Source: Mannheimia granulomatis (GTDB taxonomy: Bacteria; Pseudomonadota; Gammaproteobacteria; Enterobacterales; Pasteurellaceae). Taken from it: DNA of 64,000 bases. The stretch spans positions 2,159,716 to 2,223,715 of the forward strand of contig NZ_CP015030.1 of the NCBI RefSeq assembly GCF_011455695.1. Reading direction: 5' to 3'. Position numbers and translations under genes: made by a program. Of the stretch, positions 43,432 through 54,056 are shown in pieces (position 1 is the first letter of the stretch; the number at the start of each line of letters is the position of its first letter). The notes beneath the pieces were generated by a model that worked only from the letters and a program-made list of their open reading frames with translations, searched no databases and had not been told where the DNA came from.

Positions 43432-44217
43432 TTATTTTGTATTTTTAGGATTAATTTTATATCCTTTAATATTTCTAAAGTCATGTTTTTCAAATCTTAA
43501 TATACCTCCTGGAGATTTAGGCCAAAGAGCTTTTAATTCATTTGATACACCAATAATGTTAGTTCCCGAAGATAGCTTGGTTGCATCATAGACACATGCT
43601 CCAAACGCTTTTGGGTATTTTCTTTCTACACCAGCAGCATAAATAATGACTTGGCTTTTAGCTAATCCAACACCTATATTTATACCATCAATAGGCAAAT
43701 TATATCGTGTATGTAAAATTTCATTCAAAATAACCCTTACTTCATTAATAATGATTTTGGCTGCATTATAAGAGTTATATATATTTTCATTACTAAACTT
43801 AAAAAAGCCTAAAACTCCGTCACCTAAATACTCTGTTACCGAGCCACCTTTTATATTAATTATTTTTTCAATTGCTGGTAGGAGTGCAGATGTTTCCAAA
43901 AAAATTCTCTTTAGAGGGTTTATGTCTCCTATTTGAGTTTTAGCGTGTTGTGTTGAATTTCTCATATCTGCAACAATTGCTAGGAACTCATCATTCTCAC
44001 TTTTAATAGAGCTGACAAATCCATGGTTTGGTATTTGAGATGCTACGCTTTCTTCAGAATATATTGATTCATTGATACCATCCATCACATTAGCAGACAA
44101 TGCTATTTCTTTTTCTAATTTTCGACCGCTTTCATTCCAAAATTTTTCAGCTATATCTAAAGCTTCTTTAATAATGTTTTCTATATCAATTTTTTGATTT
44201 TCCGTTAGCTTAGGCAT
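43432..44217 (-). CDS. Class III nucleotide cyclase, probable Pycsar PycC
   Basis: The 261-residue product has a catalytic class III cyclase domain after an N-terminal segment of about 75 residues. FLAIVADMRNST holds the first metal-binding Asp84, and GGSVTEYLGDGVLGFF the second, Asp133; GINIGVGLAKSQVIIYAAG and GACVYDATKLSS match the later core strands. It overlaps the gene for a small membrane protein by eight bases. Soluble cyclases paired with such membrane proteins are the Pycsar anti-phage systems, which make cCMP or cUMP on infection. The AT-rich composition (20% GC in the 60 bases from 43741) against 47% in ansB (42361-42420) suggests transfer. A housekeeping adenylate cyclase is less likely: those in this family are class I. 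Confidence 0.75.
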   Translation of the reverse strand: MPKLTENQKIDIENIIKEALDIAEKFWNESGRKLEKEIALSANVMDGINESIYSEESVASQIPNHGFVSSIKSENDEFLAIVADMRNSTQHAKTQIGDINPLKRIFLETSALLPAIEKIINIKGGSVTEYLGDGVLGFFKFSNENIYNSYNAAKIIINEVRVILNEILHTRYNLPIDGINIGVGLAKSQVIIYAAGVERKYPKAFGACVYDATKLSSGTNIIGVSNELKALWPKSPGGILRFEKHDFRNIKGYKINPKNTK

Positions 44218-44656
44218 TCAATACCCCCCAGTAAATCATTTCTGATATAACTAGAATAGCACACCATAATAAAATTAATCCGCTTGCTATTTTTACATAC
44301 TTAATTTTATTAGACAGGATGTCTCTTACTTTTTTATAATCTCTCTCTAGGAATTTTCTATAATTTTCTTCATTAGTTTCTAAATTAATAAATTCAAATT
44401 TATTTTTAGGGTATAAACCATAGAGTAAAACAAAGATAGAGAAAATCCATGAAATTACTAATAAGATTGAGACAATTTTCCCTAGGCATGCTAAGGTTAA
44501 GTATGAGAACATTTTCTCAAAATGCTCTAATTGGCTTACTGGTAAGCAACAAAATACCAAAAAAAAGCTGATTTTATTATCCTGACTCTGAATCATTGGT
44601 TGCATATTTACAATTTGTTTCTCTAATACATCTATAATATTAAAATTTAAACTCAT
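44210..44656 (-). CDS. Membrane protein, probable Pycsar effector
   Basis: This 148-residue protein has an N-terminal region with SQDNKISFFLVF (24-35), which resembles the first helix of Pycsar membrane effectors, hydrophobic helices at about 60-82 and 121-144, and a charged stretch between (LETNEENYRKFLERDYKKVRD). I start it at 44656, where CGGAGAA precedes ATG; a frame from 44704 would begin inside the purL terminator. It is first in the operon and overlaps the cyclase gene by eight bases. In described systems the effector binds the cyclic pyrimidine nucleotide and disrupts the inner membrane, causing abortive infection. The assignment rests on the pattern and partner; a profile search against the Pycsar effector family would decide it. 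Confidence 0.65.
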   Translation of the reverse strand: MSLNFNIIDVLEKQIVNMQPMIQSQDNKISFFLVFCCLPVSQLEHFEKMFSYLTLACLGKIVSILLVISWIFSIFVLLYGLYPKNKFEFINLETNEENYRKFLERDYKKVRDILSNKIKYVKIASGLILLWCAILVISEMIYWGVLNA

Positions 44657-44697
44657 AAATTCTCCGATATAAAACTTATATTTGAAAGGCCATAAAA

Positions 44698-44724
44698 AAA
44701 TCACCCGTCAAGGGCGGGTGATTT
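44698..44724 (-). terminator. Terminator after purL
   Basis: AAATCACCCG (44698-44707) pairs exactly with CGGGTGATTT (44715-44724). On the minus strand it is followed by TTTTTTATGG. The Pycsar-like pair begins 42 bases further on. Confidence 0.9.
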
Positions 44725-44730
44725 CATTGA

Positions 44731-47700
44731 TTATTTTAATGCTACACGTGCATTCCTAAACAACCTCATCCAAGCCCCATCTTCCGTCCAATCTTCCGGA
44801 CACCAAGAATTGCTTACTGCACGGAACACACGTTCAGGGTGTGGCATCATAATTGCTACTCTGCCGTCAGTGTTGCCGATGGCCGTGATACCAAATGCCG
44901 AGCCGTTCGGGTTGGCTGGGTATTGTTCGGTTGGATTAAGATTGTAGTCCACATATTGTGCGATGATCAAATTCTGATTTTGCAATTTGTGAAGCTGATC
45001 ACTATTTTTAAATTCTACTCGCCCTTCACCGTGTGAAACTGCGATTGGCATATGGCTGCCTGCCATTCCATCGAACCAGTGTGAGTTAGTCTCGTTAATT
45101 TTCACCATCGCAACCCGAGCTTCAAAGCGTTCGGATTTGTTGCGAACGAAGCGAGGCCAGTTTTCTGTGCCTGGAATGATTTCTGCCAAGTTCGATACCA
45201 TTTGGCAGCCGTTGCACACACCAAGGGCGAGTGTGTTCGAGTTATCGAAGAATTGGTTGAATTGATCTCGCAGTATTGGGTTGAACAGGATTGATTTCGC
45301 CCAGCCACCACCTGCACCGAGTACGTCGCCATAAGAGAAACCACCGCACGCTACCATTGCGTTGAAGTCGTTCAGATTACGTCTGCCTGCGATTAAGTCG
45401 GACATATGTACGTCAATCGCCTTGAAGCCTGCACGGTCGAAGGCTGCTGCCATTTCGTAGTGGCTGTTTACGCCTTGCTCACGTAAGATCGCAATGCTTG
45501 GTTTTACCCCTTTGTTGATAAACGGTGCGGCGATGTCTTCGTTCACGTCAAAAGTTAAGAATGCGGATAAGCCTTTGTTTTCCACATCTTTTTTCGCGGC
45601 GAATTCTTGGTCTGCACACTCTGGGTTGTCACGCAAGCGTTGCATTTGGTGAGTCAATTCTGCCCAGACTCCACGCAGTTCAGATCGTTTTTCACTTAAC
45701 AATTTGCGAGAGCCTCGGCTAATTTCAAAACGGTTGTCGGCATTCACAGCCCCTAATTCTTTGGTTAAGTGAATCAGGTTGTAAGCTTTTAACACCTCAC
45801 GCACCGCATTGAGTTCGCTGTCGGCAACTTGGATTACCGCACCTAATTCTTCATTGAATAGTACCGCTAAATCGTTGTCGCCAAGGGCAGAAATATCCAC
45901 ATCTACACCGCAGTTGCCGGCAAATGCCATTTCTGCAAGGGTGGTGATTAAACCACCGTCCGAACGGTCGTGGTAGGCTAGTAATTTATCTTCTGCCACC
46001 AAGACCTGCATTGCGTTGAAGAAGTCTTTTAAGGTTTGAACATTTACTACATCCGCAGGTTTGTCACCGAGCTGTTTGTAAACCTGTGCCAACGCTGTTG
46101 CACCCAAGCGGTTGTTGCCTTCGCCTAAGTCGATTAACAGCAGGCGTGAAGCCCCTTTGTCGGTACGAAGTTGTGGGGTAACAGTTTTACGCACATCTTC
46201 CACACGGGCGAAAGCGGAAATCACGAGTGAAAGCGGAGCGGTAACCGATTTCTGCTCGCCGTTTTCCTCCCAAGTGGTACGCATTGACATTGAGTCCTTA
46301 CCCACCAGAATAGTAATGCCAAGTGCCGGGCAAAGCTCTTCGCCGACCGCTTTCACCGCTTCATACAAGCCGGCATCTTCGCCTTCGTGGCCTGCCGCCG
46401 ACATCCAGTTTGCCGAGAGTTTAATGCGTTTGATGTCGCCGATATTGGTCGCCGCAATGTTGGTAATGCTTTCTGCCACCGCTAAGCGAGCCGATGCCCC
46501 GAAATCTAACAAGGCAACAGGCGCTCGTTCGCCCATTGACATCGCTTCGCCGTGATAGCTATCAAGAGAAGCGGTGGTAACGGCACAGTCCGCCACTGGA
46601 ATTTGCCACGGGCCGACCATTTGATCACGAGCCACCATCCCCGTTACCGAGCGGTCGCCAATGGTGATTAAGAAGGTTTTTTCGGCAACCACCGGCAAGC
46701 GTAACACACGGTGGAACGCCTCTTTTAAGTCGATTTCAGCGGTTGCAAGCGGTGGATTTTTCACAGTTTTTTGCGAAGCCTCACGCTGCATTTTCGGGGT
46801 TTTTCCGAGCAACACGTTCATCGGCAAATCAATCGGATCGTTGCCGAAATGGGAGTCCGAAAGGGTTAAGTGTTTCTCTTCGGTCGCTTCGCCAATTACC
46901 GCAAACGGTGCACGCTCACGCTCACAAAGTGCGGTGAATAATTCAAGTTTTTCAGGGGCAACCGCTAACACATAACGCTCTTGCGATTCATTACACCAAA
47001 TTTCGAGTGGCGACATCCCTTTTTCATCACACAGAATGTTGCGTAACTCAAATTTACCGCCACGCTCGCCGTCGTGTACCAGCTCCGGCATTGCGTTGGA
47101 TAAACCGCCTGCGCCCACGTCGTGAATAAATAAAATCGGGTTATCATCGCCCATCTGCCAGCAGCGGTCGATCACCTCTTGGCAACGGCGTTCTATTTCC
47201 GGGTTTTCACGCTGAACGGAAGCGAAGTCTAAATCTTCTTTCGATTTACCCGATGCCATAGAGGATGCTGCACCGCCACCTAAACCGATATTCATCGCAG
47301 GGCCGCCAAGCACGATCAGTTTCGCCCCGACAGGGATTTCGCCTTTCTGAACGTGTTCCGCACGAATGTTACCGATACCGCCTGCGAGCATAATTGGCTT
47401 GTGGTAACCACGCACCTCTTCGCCGGCAAAGCTGTTTACTTTTTCTTCATAAGTACGGAAGTAACCTAATAATGCAGGGCGACCAAATTCGTTATTGAAC
47501 GCCGCTCCACCAAGCGGGCCTTCGATCATAATATCGAGTGCAGAGGCAATACGGCTCGGCTTAGAAAGCGGATTTTCCCAAAGCTGTTCAAAGTTTGGAA
47601 TCACAAGGTTAGACACGGAGAAGCCCGTTAAACCGGCTTTCGGTTTTGCCCCACGGCCTGTTGCTCCTTCGTCACGGATTTCACCACCCGAACCCGTCGC

Positions 47701-48627
47701 CGCTCCCGGGAATGGTGAAATGGCGGTCGGGTGGTTGTGGGTTTCCACTTTCATTAAAATGTGGGCTGGCTCGATGTGGGCACGATATTGACCATCTTGA
47801 TCAGGGAACCATCTGCCAACAGTTGAACCTTCCATTACCGCCGCATTGTCTTTATAGGCAGAAAGCACATAGTCTGGGGTTTTCTCGAAGGTATTTTTAA
47901 TCATCTTGAACAGGGATTTTTCCTGTTTCACGCCGTCAATTGTCCAGTCGGCATTGAAAATTTTATGGCGGCAGTGTTCCGAGTTCGCCTGAGCAAACAT
48001 ATATAGCTCAATGTCGTTCGGGTTGCGACCAAGTGCGGTGAAATTTTCCACCAAATAATCAATTTCATCTTCCGCCAACGCCAAGCCTAAATTCACATTT
48101 GCTTCTTCGAGAGCCTCACGACCACCGCCCAAAATATCCACGCTGGTAAACGGTTTTGGTTCTTGTTGAGCAAACAGTTGTGCCGCTTGGCTGGCGTCAG
48201 TCAGCACGGTTTCCATCATACGGTCGTGCAGTAAGCCTTTTAGCGTTTCAAGCTGGGCTTCGCTTGGCTGTTGGGTAAATTCAAAGTAATACGCCAAGCC
48301 ACGCTCAATACGCTCCACCGCCTCTAAACCGCAGTTATGAGCGATGTCGGTGGCTTTGGACGACCACGAAGAGATCGTGCCAATGCGAGGGCTGACGATT
48401 AAGCAAAAACCGTTCGGCTCATGCTCTTCCAACGTCGGGCCGTAGTGCAACAGCTCCTGAATTTTCGCCGTCTCGCTCTCTGCAAGCGGTCGATTTAGGG
48501 CAATAAAATGCAAAAACTCTGCATACACCGAATGCACAGGAAGTTGATGTTGTTGAAATTTTTGCAGGAGTTGCTGAATACGAAAGTTGGAAAGGGCAGG
48601 CGAGCCACGGAAGGTTTGCATAGTCAT
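44731..48627 (-). CDS. purL: Phosphoribosylformylglycinamidine synthase PurL
   Basis: PurL converts FGAR, glutamine and ATP to FGAM in purine synthesis. The 1298 residues form the large single-chain type: an N-terminal domain ([11 protein letters not shown]), two AIRS-like synthetase halves ([22 protein letters not shown] with ATP-site features; [18 protein letters not shown]) and a C-terminal class I glutaminase with [15 protein letters not shown], whose first cysteine is the nucleophile, and MPHPERVFR. Complete and in frame throughout. Two PurR boxes lie in the 60 bases upstream. The start may be either ATG at 48627 or 48621; AGGAAA lies about 11 bases before the first. Confidence 0.97.
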   Translation of the reverse strand: MTMQTFRGSPALSNFRIQQLLQKFQQHQLPVHSVYAEFLHFIALNRPLAESETAKIQELLHYGPTLEEHEPNGFCLIVSPRIGTISSWSSKATDIAHNCGLEAVERIERGLAYYFEFTQQPSEAQLETLKGLLHDRMMETVLTDASQAAQLFAQQEPKPFTSVDILGGGREALEEANVNLGLALAEDEIDYLVENFTALGRNPNDIELYMFAQANSEHCRHKIFNADWTIDGVKQEKSLFKMIKNTFEKTPDYVLSAYKDNAAVMEGSTVGRWFPDQDGQYRAHIEPAHILMKVETHNHPTAISPFPGAATGSGGEIRDEGATGRGAKPKAGLTGFSVSNLVIPNFEQLWENPLSKPSRIASALDIMIEGPLGGAAFNNEFGRPALLGYFRTYEEKVNSFAGEEVRGYHKPIMLAGGIGNIRAEHVQKGEIPVGAKLIVLGGPAMNIGLGGGAASSMASGKSKEDLDFASVQRENPEIERRCQEVIDRCWQMGDDNPILFIHDVGAGGLSNAMPELVHDGERGGKFELRNILCDEKGMSPLEIWCNESQERYVLAVAPEKLELFTALCERERAPFAVIGEATEEKHLTLSDSHFGNDPIDLPMNVLLGKTPKMQREASQKTVKNPPLATAEIDLKEAFHRVLRLPVVAEKTFLITIGDRSVTGMVARDQMVGPWQIPVADCAVTTASLDSYHGEAMSMGERAPVALLDFGASARLAVAESITNIAATNIGDIKRIKLSANWMSAAGHEGEDAGLYEAVKAVGEELCPALGITILVGKDSMSMRTTWEENGEQKSVTAPLSLVISAFARVEDVRKTVTPQLRTDKGASRLLLIDLGEGNNRLGATALAQVYKQLGDKPADVVNVQTLKDFFNAMQVLVAEDKLLAYHDRSDGGLITTLAEMAFAGNCGVDVDISALGDNDLAVLFNEELGAVIQVADSELNAVREVLKAYNLIHLTKELGAVNADNRFEISRGSRKLLSEKRSELRGVWAELTHQMQRLRDNPECADQEFAAKKDVENKGLSAFLTFDVNEDIAAPFINKGVKPSIAILREQGVNSHYEMAAAFDRAGFKAIDVHMSDLIAGRRNLNDFNAMVACGGFSYGDVLGAGGGWAKSILFNPILRDQFNQFFDNSNTLALGVCNGCQMVSNLAEIIPGTENWPRFVRNKSERFEARVAMVKINETNSHWFDGMAGSHMPIAVSHGEGRVEFKNSDQLHKLQNQNLIIAQYVDYNLNPTEQYPANPNGSAFGITAIGNTDGRVAIMMPHPERVFRAVSNSWCPEDWTEDGAWMRLFRNARVALK

Positions 48628-48679
48628 TCTTAAGATTTTCCTGTTTAAAATGAAAAACTATACTGATTATAAATCATTA

Positions 48680-48693
48680 AGCAAACGATTGCC
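48680..48693. promoter_or_regulatory. PurR box, distal
   Basis: AGCAAACGATTGCC is a near match to the PurR palindrome, with the core GCAAACG intact. It lies about 55 bases before purL. Confidence 0.6.
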
Positions 48694-48698
48694 ACAAA

Positions 48699-48716
48699 AT
48701 AGCAAACGTTTGCTAT
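48699..48716. promoter_or_regulatory. PurR box, perfect palindrome
   Basis: ATAGCAAACGTTTGCTAT is a perfect 18-base palindrome containing the GCAAACGTTTGC core of the PurR operator. It lies about 75 bases upstream of purL, where PurR represses when hypoxanthine or guanine is available. Confidence 0.85.
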
Positions 48717-48754
48717 TTCTGTTTAATCAAATAGGGCTTGTCAAAATAGTAAAA

Positions 48755-48776
48755 AAGCGGCCAAATTTGACCGCTT
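48755..48776 (-). terminator. Terminator with uptake signal after the FetA-like gene
   Basis: AAGCGG (48755-48760) pairs with CCGCTT (48771-48776). On the minus strand a T-run (TTTTTT) follows. The right arm contains the uptake signal GACCGCTTGT. Confidence 0.75.
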
Positions 48777-48802
48777 GTAGAGAGTTTCTCGAATGAGACG
48801 AA

Positions 48803-50905
48803 TTAGAATGTGTAGTTTACGCTAGTACGGAATTCACGTCCACGAGCTGATAATTGACCACGTTGACCGTGTGCGTTGTATTTTTTGTTTGCGACATTAT
48901 CAATAGCGAAGTTGACATTCATTTTATCGTTGTTAAACGGTTTCCAATTAACTGTAATATCGGTTACATTATAACCTTTTTTGCCAGTTCCTGTGTTAGT
49001 CTGTAATGTGCCGCCTGTAACAAAGTAGTTATCTTCAGGTTTTACTTTCTCAACAATACGGTGGTGTACGCCAACCTCTACATTTGGTTGCTCGAAGCGA
49101 TAGCTTAAAGAAGCTGTCCAAGTACGTCCGATTGCTGATGCGTATTCCGGGTTGCTACTTAACAATGCTGTTTCTTGTAGCTGACCTTGACGGTTACGTT
49201 GCATCACAGTTTGTGTATAGAAACGAGGTTTGCTATGTGCAACACCTACACGTGCAGTCCATCCGTTTTGGTGGTAACCTGCATTTAACTCATAACCACG
49301 GTTTTTGATTTTACCGCCATTCACAATTGCTTGTGCTGCATTACCATGGTTATCGCGTCCGTTCGTTGTACCTAAAGCATCTTTAATATTTTGCCAGAAG
49401 TAGCTACCATCAAAGCTGAATGTACCATCATTATAGTTGAAGCCGATTTCAGTATTACGAGCTTGTTCTGCTTTGGTATTATCACCAATTGTTACCATAC
49501 CGCGTTTACCATGTGCCATTAATGCATCGTGCAGACGTGGGCTGCGGGTTGCATAGTTATGGCTTGCACTGAGGCTTAAGTGTTGAATTGGCTCATAAAT
49601 AATCCCTACGCTTGGGCTGAATGAGCCGTCACTGCGTTTTTTGCCGTCCATTGCTTTAAAGTTAAAGTGATCATAACGTACACCAGTAGTTAATGTTACT
49701 TTATCCATAGGAGCAGTAATGGCTTCGATATATAAACCGGTATCTGTTTTCTCTTGGTTTTTCACTAGAGAGTTAAATTTAGTATGCGGCTTAGCCTCTT
49801 GGTGACGATAGTTCACACCGTATTTTAATAATACGTTTTCGTGAACTGCTGAATCAAAGTTTACATTCGCACCAGTGGTAATCAGTTTGGTTTTGGTTGC
49901 ATAATCTACATCGCCTGCATAACCATTACCTTTCTCGGTTTCAGACCAACGACCTTGAACTAAGCGATATACGTTAGCTGTGGCTTCTTGAGCAAAGCCT
50001 AAGTTTTTACCTGTCCATTCTAAGTTGGTTCTCTGTACTGTCATTCTGCGGTTTGCTGGAGCTTGGCGTTCTAGTGTTAATCGATTGTAAGGAGGTTTAA
50101 CTGTACCATTTGGTGCGGCATCAAACTCTTCACGCACTAAACGCTGACCTTCATTTCTCTCATTAGAGTGACTTAATACAAAGCGGTGATCTCCCAATGT
50201 TGCACCTAATTTCGCTAAGAAACTGGTTTTATCTAATGCACTATATGGCACACGGTTTGTACCAAATTGGCTCACATAGCCTTTACCACCCTTGTATTCT
50301 CTATCCCTAATCAGATTTCCTGACACTAAAGCATCAAAAATCTCACCTTTGCCATATACGGTCGCATTAAAATTATGAGCGTGGTTAGTGCTAAAACCTG
50401 TACCCAATTTCGCACCGAAGTTTTTATCGCTGTTTTTTAATAAATCTAATGCATCTACAGTTTTAGCAATCACCGCACCGTTAGTTTGACCGATACCTGC
50501 TGATGCACTACCTGCACCTTTTTGAACAGAAACAATTTTTACTAATGCAGGGTCTAACATGTGACGACCTTGATGGTATAAAATTTGACTGTCTGAATAG
50601 GTATTATCTACTTTTACATCAATCGAGTTTTGACCCATACCACGAATGTATAGATATTGAGATGTACCATTACCTCCGCCTAAGCTGATTGCAGGCTCAT
50701 CTTTCAACAAACCACGTAAGTCTGTTTGCGTGCTTTCATCTTTTTTCTGTGTAGTAACAACGTTACTTTGTACTTTCAGACCTTGGTTATCGGTAACTGT
50801 GATAGTATCAAGAGTGGCAGTATCATTTTTTTCTGCAAGAGCAGCATTGGCTGCTAACGCACCGAGCACTGCAGCTGAGAGAGGAAGTAATTTAAAGGTT
50901 TTCAT
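48803..50905 (-). CDS. TonB-dependent receptor, FetA/FrpB-like
   Basis: This outer-membrane receptor of 700 residues should import a ferric siderophore. The signal peptide is MKTFKLLPLSAAVLGALAAN ending AALA; the TonB box TLDTITVTD and the plug motifs IRGMGQNSIDVKVDNTYSDS and VQKGAGSASAGIGQTNGAV follow, which match the FetA/FrpB enterobactin-receptor group of Neisseria. The chain ends in VNYTF, as barrels do. The start at 50905 follows AAGGAA; the frame extends open to 51019 but that part is not a signal sequence. A Fur box at 50957 implies repression by iron. The siderophore itself is unproven. Confidence 0.88.
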   Translation of the reverse strand: MKTFKLLPLSAAVLGALAANAALAEKNDTATLDTITVTDNQGLKVQSNVVTTQKKDESTQTDLRGLLKDEPAISLGGGNGTSQYLYIRGMGQNSIDVKVDNTYSDSQILYHQGRHMLDPALVKIVSVQKGAGSASAGIGQTNGAVIAKTVDALDLLKNSDKNFGAKLGTGFSTNHAHNFNATVYGKGEIFDALVSGNLIRDREYKGGKGYVSQFGTNRVPYSALDKTSFLAKLGATLGDHRFVLSHSNERNEGQRLVREEFDAAPNGTVKPPYNRLTLERQAPANRRMTVQRTNLEWTGKNLGFAQEATANVYRLVQGRWSETEKGNGYAGDVDYATKTKLITTGANVNFDSAVHENVLLKYGVNYRHQEAKPHTKFNSLVKNQEKTDTGLYIEAITAPMDKVTLTTGVRYDHFNFKAMDGKKRSDGSFSPSVGIIYEPIQHLSLSASHNYATRSPRLHDALMAHGKRGMVTIGDNTKAEQARNTEIGFNYNDGTFSFDGSYFWQNIKDALGTTNGRDNHGNAAQAIVNGGKIKNRGYELNAGYHQNGWTARVGVAHSKPRFYTQTVMQRNRQGQLQETALLSSNPEYASAIGRTWTASLSYRFEQPNVEVGVHHRIVEKVKPEDNYFVTGGTLQTNTGTGKKGYNVTDITVNWKPFNNDKMNVNFAIDNVANKKYNAHGQRGQLSARGREFRTSVNYTF

Positions 50906-51260
50906 TCGATATTGTTCCTTAGGTAAGAGACATTTGACAATGATTTCGGCTTTGATGTTGAAAATAATTCTCAACAATAAGAACGGGTGAATATTTACAT
51001 AGTTAAAATGAGTTGTCAACTATCTTTATATAATTATTTGAGAATCTTTCTTAATTGCAACATTTCGCAAAATATATACATAATCCTTGCAAGGATTATT
51101 CTTCGCCTTGCTGCTATTGGTAAAGCCAGCGTTCAAAAAGCAATGCTTTTATTACTGCCTACAGCCTAAAATGTGATCCCTGTCTAAAAATCAAGTTTGT
51201 TTGCTCGACAGAATAAATACAAGCGGTTAAATTTAGGCGAAAATTTACTAAGGAAAGTTT
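50906..51260. promoter_or_regulatory. Spacer between the FetA-like receptor and fucR
   Basis: No gene is supported in this 355-base gap. It contains the Fur box (50957), an 18-base perfect palindrome TAATCCTTGCAAGGATTA (51081-51098), a small stem AAAAGCA-A-TGCTTTT near 51136, a partial CRP match TGTGATCCCTGTCTAA (51172-51187), and an uptake signal (ACAAGCGGTT at 51221). A 60-codon reading frame crosses it on the plus strand but has no ribosome binding site or recognisable family. Confidence 0.5.
50957..50975. promoter_or_regulatory. Fur box upstream of the FetA-like receptor
   Basis: GTTGAAAATAATTCTCAAC is a 19-base inverted repeat, one mismatch from perfect; its complement contains GAGAATTATTTTCA, matching the 7-1-7 Fur motif. 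It lies about 50 bases ahead of the receptor start. Confidence 0.75.
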
Positions 51261-52007
51261 ATGCAACAACGACATAACCAAATTATCACTTACTTAACGG
51301 AATTTGATGAAGCGAGTGTAAAAGAGCTGGCAGAACATTGTGCTGTATCAATTGAAACCATTCGCCGTGATCTAAATAAATTAGATAAAACCGGTCTTCT
51401 TCACCGTACCCATGGTGGTGCGGTTAGTTATAAAAAAAGGGATGTTGGCCGTTCATTTAGCACCCGCTTGAGAACAAATAGTGAAGCAAAACGTAACATT
51501 GCAGAAAATGTACTCTTACATTTGTATCCGGAATCGGTGATTGCCCTTGATGCAAGCTCGACCTCTTGGAATGTTGCACAACGCCTTCCGAATATTCCTT
51601 GTACAGTAGTAAGTAGTTCTATGCGGATTATTCGAAGCCTTTCCCAAAAACCGCATATTAAAACTATCGCAACCGGTGGGGTTTATTTAGAAAAATATGA
51701 TGCCTTTTACGGTCCCCTTTCAGAGCAGCTCTTCTCTCGGTTAAAAATAGATATTGCCATTCTTTCTTGTGCAGGGATTGCAGAGGGAATCATTTGGGAA
51801 TCTAATGAGATTAATATTTCATTCAAACGTAAACTTATTGCTAACAGCAAACAGATTTTTCTGTTGGTTGATCACAGTAAATTTGAGCGTAAAGATTTAA
51901 TTCAGATGGAAAATTTGTCTTGCGTTGATAAATTATTTGTGAATCGAATGCCGGCTAGTACTCTTCAAAACTACTGTTTAGAGAATCAAATTCAAATCGT
52001 TATTTAA
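51261..52007 (+). CDS. fucR: DeoR-family fucose regulator FucR
   Basis: FucR is a cytoplasmic DeoR-type regulator of 248 residues that, with L-fuculose 1-phosphate, controls the fucose operon. The N-terminal winged helix is ASVKELAEHCAVSIETIRRD followed by RTHGGAV, and the C-terminal half is a sugar-phosphate-binding DeoRC domain (VIALDASSTSWNVA, TIATGGVYLEKYDAF). It leads the fuc genes, 209 bases before fucI, and a terminator plus a perfect CRP site separate the two, so the structural genes have their own promoter. Confidence 0.9.
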   Translation: MQQRHNQIITYLTEFDEASVKELAEHCAVSIETIRRDLNKLDKTGLLHRTHGGAVSYKKRDVGRSFSTRLRTNSEAKRNIAENVLLHLYPESVIALDASSTSWNVAQRLPNIPCTVVSSSMRIIRSLSQKPHIKTIATGGVYLEKYDAFYGPLSEQLFSRLKIDIAILSCAGIAEGIIWESNEINISFKRKLIANSKQIFLLVDHSKFERKDLIQMENLSCVDKLFVNRMPASTLQNYCLENQIQIVI

Positions 52008-52026
52008 GCTAAGCATATTTTCTAAA

Positions 52027-52062
52027 TGCCCGATTTTGTGAAAGTAACCGCAAAATCGGGCA
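52027..52062 (+). terminator. Terminator after fucR
   Basis: TGCCCGATTTTG (52027-52038) pairs exactly with CAAAATCGGGCA (52051-52062), followed by TGCTTTTTCC. Confidence 0.88.
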
Positions 52063-52101
52063 TGCTTTTTCCGCCTATTTTGAGTAGAACCCTCCTCTTT
52101 T

Positions 52102-52117
52102 TGTGATCATTCTCACA
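52102..52117. promoter_or_regulatory. CRP site before fucI
   Basis: TGTGATCATTCTCACA is a perfect TGTGA-N6-TCACA, 100 bases before fucI, placing the fucose operon under cAMP-CRP activation. Confidence 0.82.
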
Positions 52118-52216
52118 AATTTTGTACTAATTTTGCATTTTTCTTCATAACCCATATTGCGTATGCATAATTAAACTCAACAGCTAAATTTTTTAAACCA
52201 ATCAGGAGACTCAATC

Positions 52217-53983
52217 ATGACTATGCTGAAATCAACTCCAGTAAAAATTGGTATCCGCCCAACTATTGACGGTCGCCGTATGGGAGTACGTGAATCACTT
52301 GAAGATCAAACAATGAATATGGCGAAAGCCGTAGCCAATCTATTGCAGTCGGAAATTCGCCATCCTAATGGTGAGTTTGTGGAATGTGTGATTGCAGATT
52401 CGACTATCGGTGGTGTTGCCGAAGCCGCGGCTTGTGCCGAAAAATTCAAACGTGAAAATGTTGGTGCGGTGATTACCGTAACCCCTTGCTGGTGTTATGG
52501 CTCTGAAACTATTGATATGGACCCTCACATGCCAAAAGCCATTTGGGGCTTTAACGGTACAGAACGCCCGGGGGCAGTTTATTTGGCAGCCTCTCTTGCA
52601 GGCCACAGCCAATTAGGTTTACCGGCATTCTCAATTTATGGTACAGAGGTGCAAGAAGCAGATGACCAATCTATTCCTGATGATGTACGGGAAAAATTAC
52701 TTCGCTTTGCTCGTGCAGGTCTTGCCGTTGCAACACTTCGTGGTAAATCGTATTTATCTATCGGTTCGGTTTCAATGGGGATTGCAGGTTCAATCGTCAA
52801 TCAACAATTCTTCCAAGAATATTTAGGCATGCGTAATGAATATGTGGATATGACTGAAATTAAACGCCGCTTAGATCGCAATATTTACGATGAAGAAGAA
52901 TTTAAATTAGCGATGAGCTGGGTAAAACAGTACTGCAAAGAAGGGATTGATGTAAATGCACCGGAAAATCAACGCAGCCCACAAGAGCGGGAAAAACTTT
53001 GGGAAGATGTGGTGAAAATGACCATTATTTCTCGTGATTTGATGGTAGGCAACCCTCGCTTGGCTGAGTTAGGTTACGGAGAAGAGGCTTTAGGCCATAA
53101 CGCGATTGCTGCCGGTTTCCAAGGTCAACGCCAATGGACCGATCACCTACCAAATGGTGACTTTATGGAAGCCATGCTGAATTCAACCTATGACTGGAAC
53201 GGTGTGCGTGCTCCATACATTCTGGCAACCGAAAATGACTCGTTAAACGGTGTGAATATGTTATTCGGTAACTTACTCACCGGCCAAGCACAAATTTTTG
53301 CCGATGTGCGTACTTATTGGAGTGAGGATTCTGTTGAGCGTGTTACCGGCTGGCGTCCTGAAACCGGCTTTATTCACTTAATCAACTCCGGTTCTGCGGC
53401 ATTAGATGGTACTGGTCAGCATACCGATAAAGATGGTGAGCCAACTATCAAACCGGCTTGGGAAGTGACAGAAGAAGATGGAAAACGTTGCTTAGAGAAT
53501 ACCCGTTGGTGTCCGGCAGTGCACGAATACTTCCGTGGTGGCGGTTTATCTTCTCAATTCTTAACTAAAGGTGGAATGCCGTTTACGATGCACCGCATCA
53601 ACTTGATTAAAGGCATCGGCCCTGTACTACAAATTGCCGAAGGTTGGTCAATTGACTTACCGGAAAATGTACACGATATCTTAAATAAACGCACTAATGA
53701 AACTTGGCCAACCACGTGGTTTGTGCCTCGTTTAACAGGCAAAGGCGCATTTGCAGATGTGTATAGCGTGATGGCGAACTGGGGTGCAAATCACTGTGTG
53801 GCAACTTACGGGCATGTTGGAGCAGACTTAATCACGCTCGCTTCAATGTTACGCATTCCAGTGTGTATGCATAACGTAAAAGATAAAGATGTGTTCCGTC
53901 CAAGTGCGTGGAATGGTTTTGGTCAAGACAAAGAAGGTCAGGATTACCGTGCTTGTGCAAACTTCGGACCGCTTTATAAATAA
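52217..53983 (+). CDS. fucI: L-fucose isomerase FucI
   Basis: FucI converts L-fucose to L-fuculose in the cytoplasm with Mn2+. The 588 residues match the 591 of E. coli. [20 protein letters not shown] opens the protein; [33 protein letters not shown] and [19 protein letters not shown] follow, and FEAM-type metal-site segments [17 protein letters not shown] and the C-terminal [13 protein letters not shown] are intact. AGGAG precedes the start. It is the first structural gene after the CRP site. Confidence 0.97.
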   Translation: MTMLKSTPVKIGIRPTIDGRRMGVRESLEDQTMNMAKAVANLLQSEIRHPNGEFVECVIADSTIGGVAEAAACAEKFKRENVGAVITVTPCWCYGSETIDMDPHMPKAIWGFNGTERPGAVYLAASLAGHSQLGLPAFSIYGTEVQEADDQSIPDDVREKLLRFARAGLAVATLRGKSYLSIGSVSMGIAGSIVNQQFFQEYLGMRNEYVDMTEIKRRLDRNIYDEEEFKLAMSWVKQYCKEGIDVNAPENQRSPQEREKLWEDVVKMTIISRDLMVGNPRLAELGYGEEALGHNAIAAGFQGQRQWTDHLPNGDFMEAMLNSTYDWNGVRAPYILATENDSLNGVNMLFGNLLTGQAQIFADVRTYWSEDSVERVTGWRPETGFIHLINSGSAALDGTGQHTDKDGEPTIKPAWEVTEEDGKRCLENTRWCPAVHEYFRGGGLSSQFLTKGGMPFTMHRINLIKGIGPVLQIAEGWSIDLPENVHDILNKRTNETWPTTWFVPRLTGKGAFADVYSVMANWGANHCVATYGHVGADLITLASMLRIPVCMHNVKDKDVFRPSAWNGFGQDKEGQDYRACANFGPLYK

Positions 53984-53990
53984 GCACTTA

Positions 53991-54034
53991 CAAGCGGTTA
54001 AATTTGCAAAAAAATGTGCAAATAAGACCGCTTG
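53991..54034. repeat. Inverted uptake signals between fucI and fucK
   Basis: CAAGCGGTT (53991-53999) and GACCGCTTG (54026-54034) face each other around an A/T-rich loop of 26 bases. They form a possible attenuating stem inside the operon. Confidence 0.55.
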
Positions 54035-54056
54035 ATTACAAATCTTAAAATAATCA

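Noticed and set aside
50987-51169. A 60-codon plus-strand frame between the FetA-like receptor and fucR
   Set aside because: It begins over the Fur box, lacks a ribosome binding site and has no recognisable motif. Its last 20 codons look somewhat protein-like, but this is not enough to call a gene.
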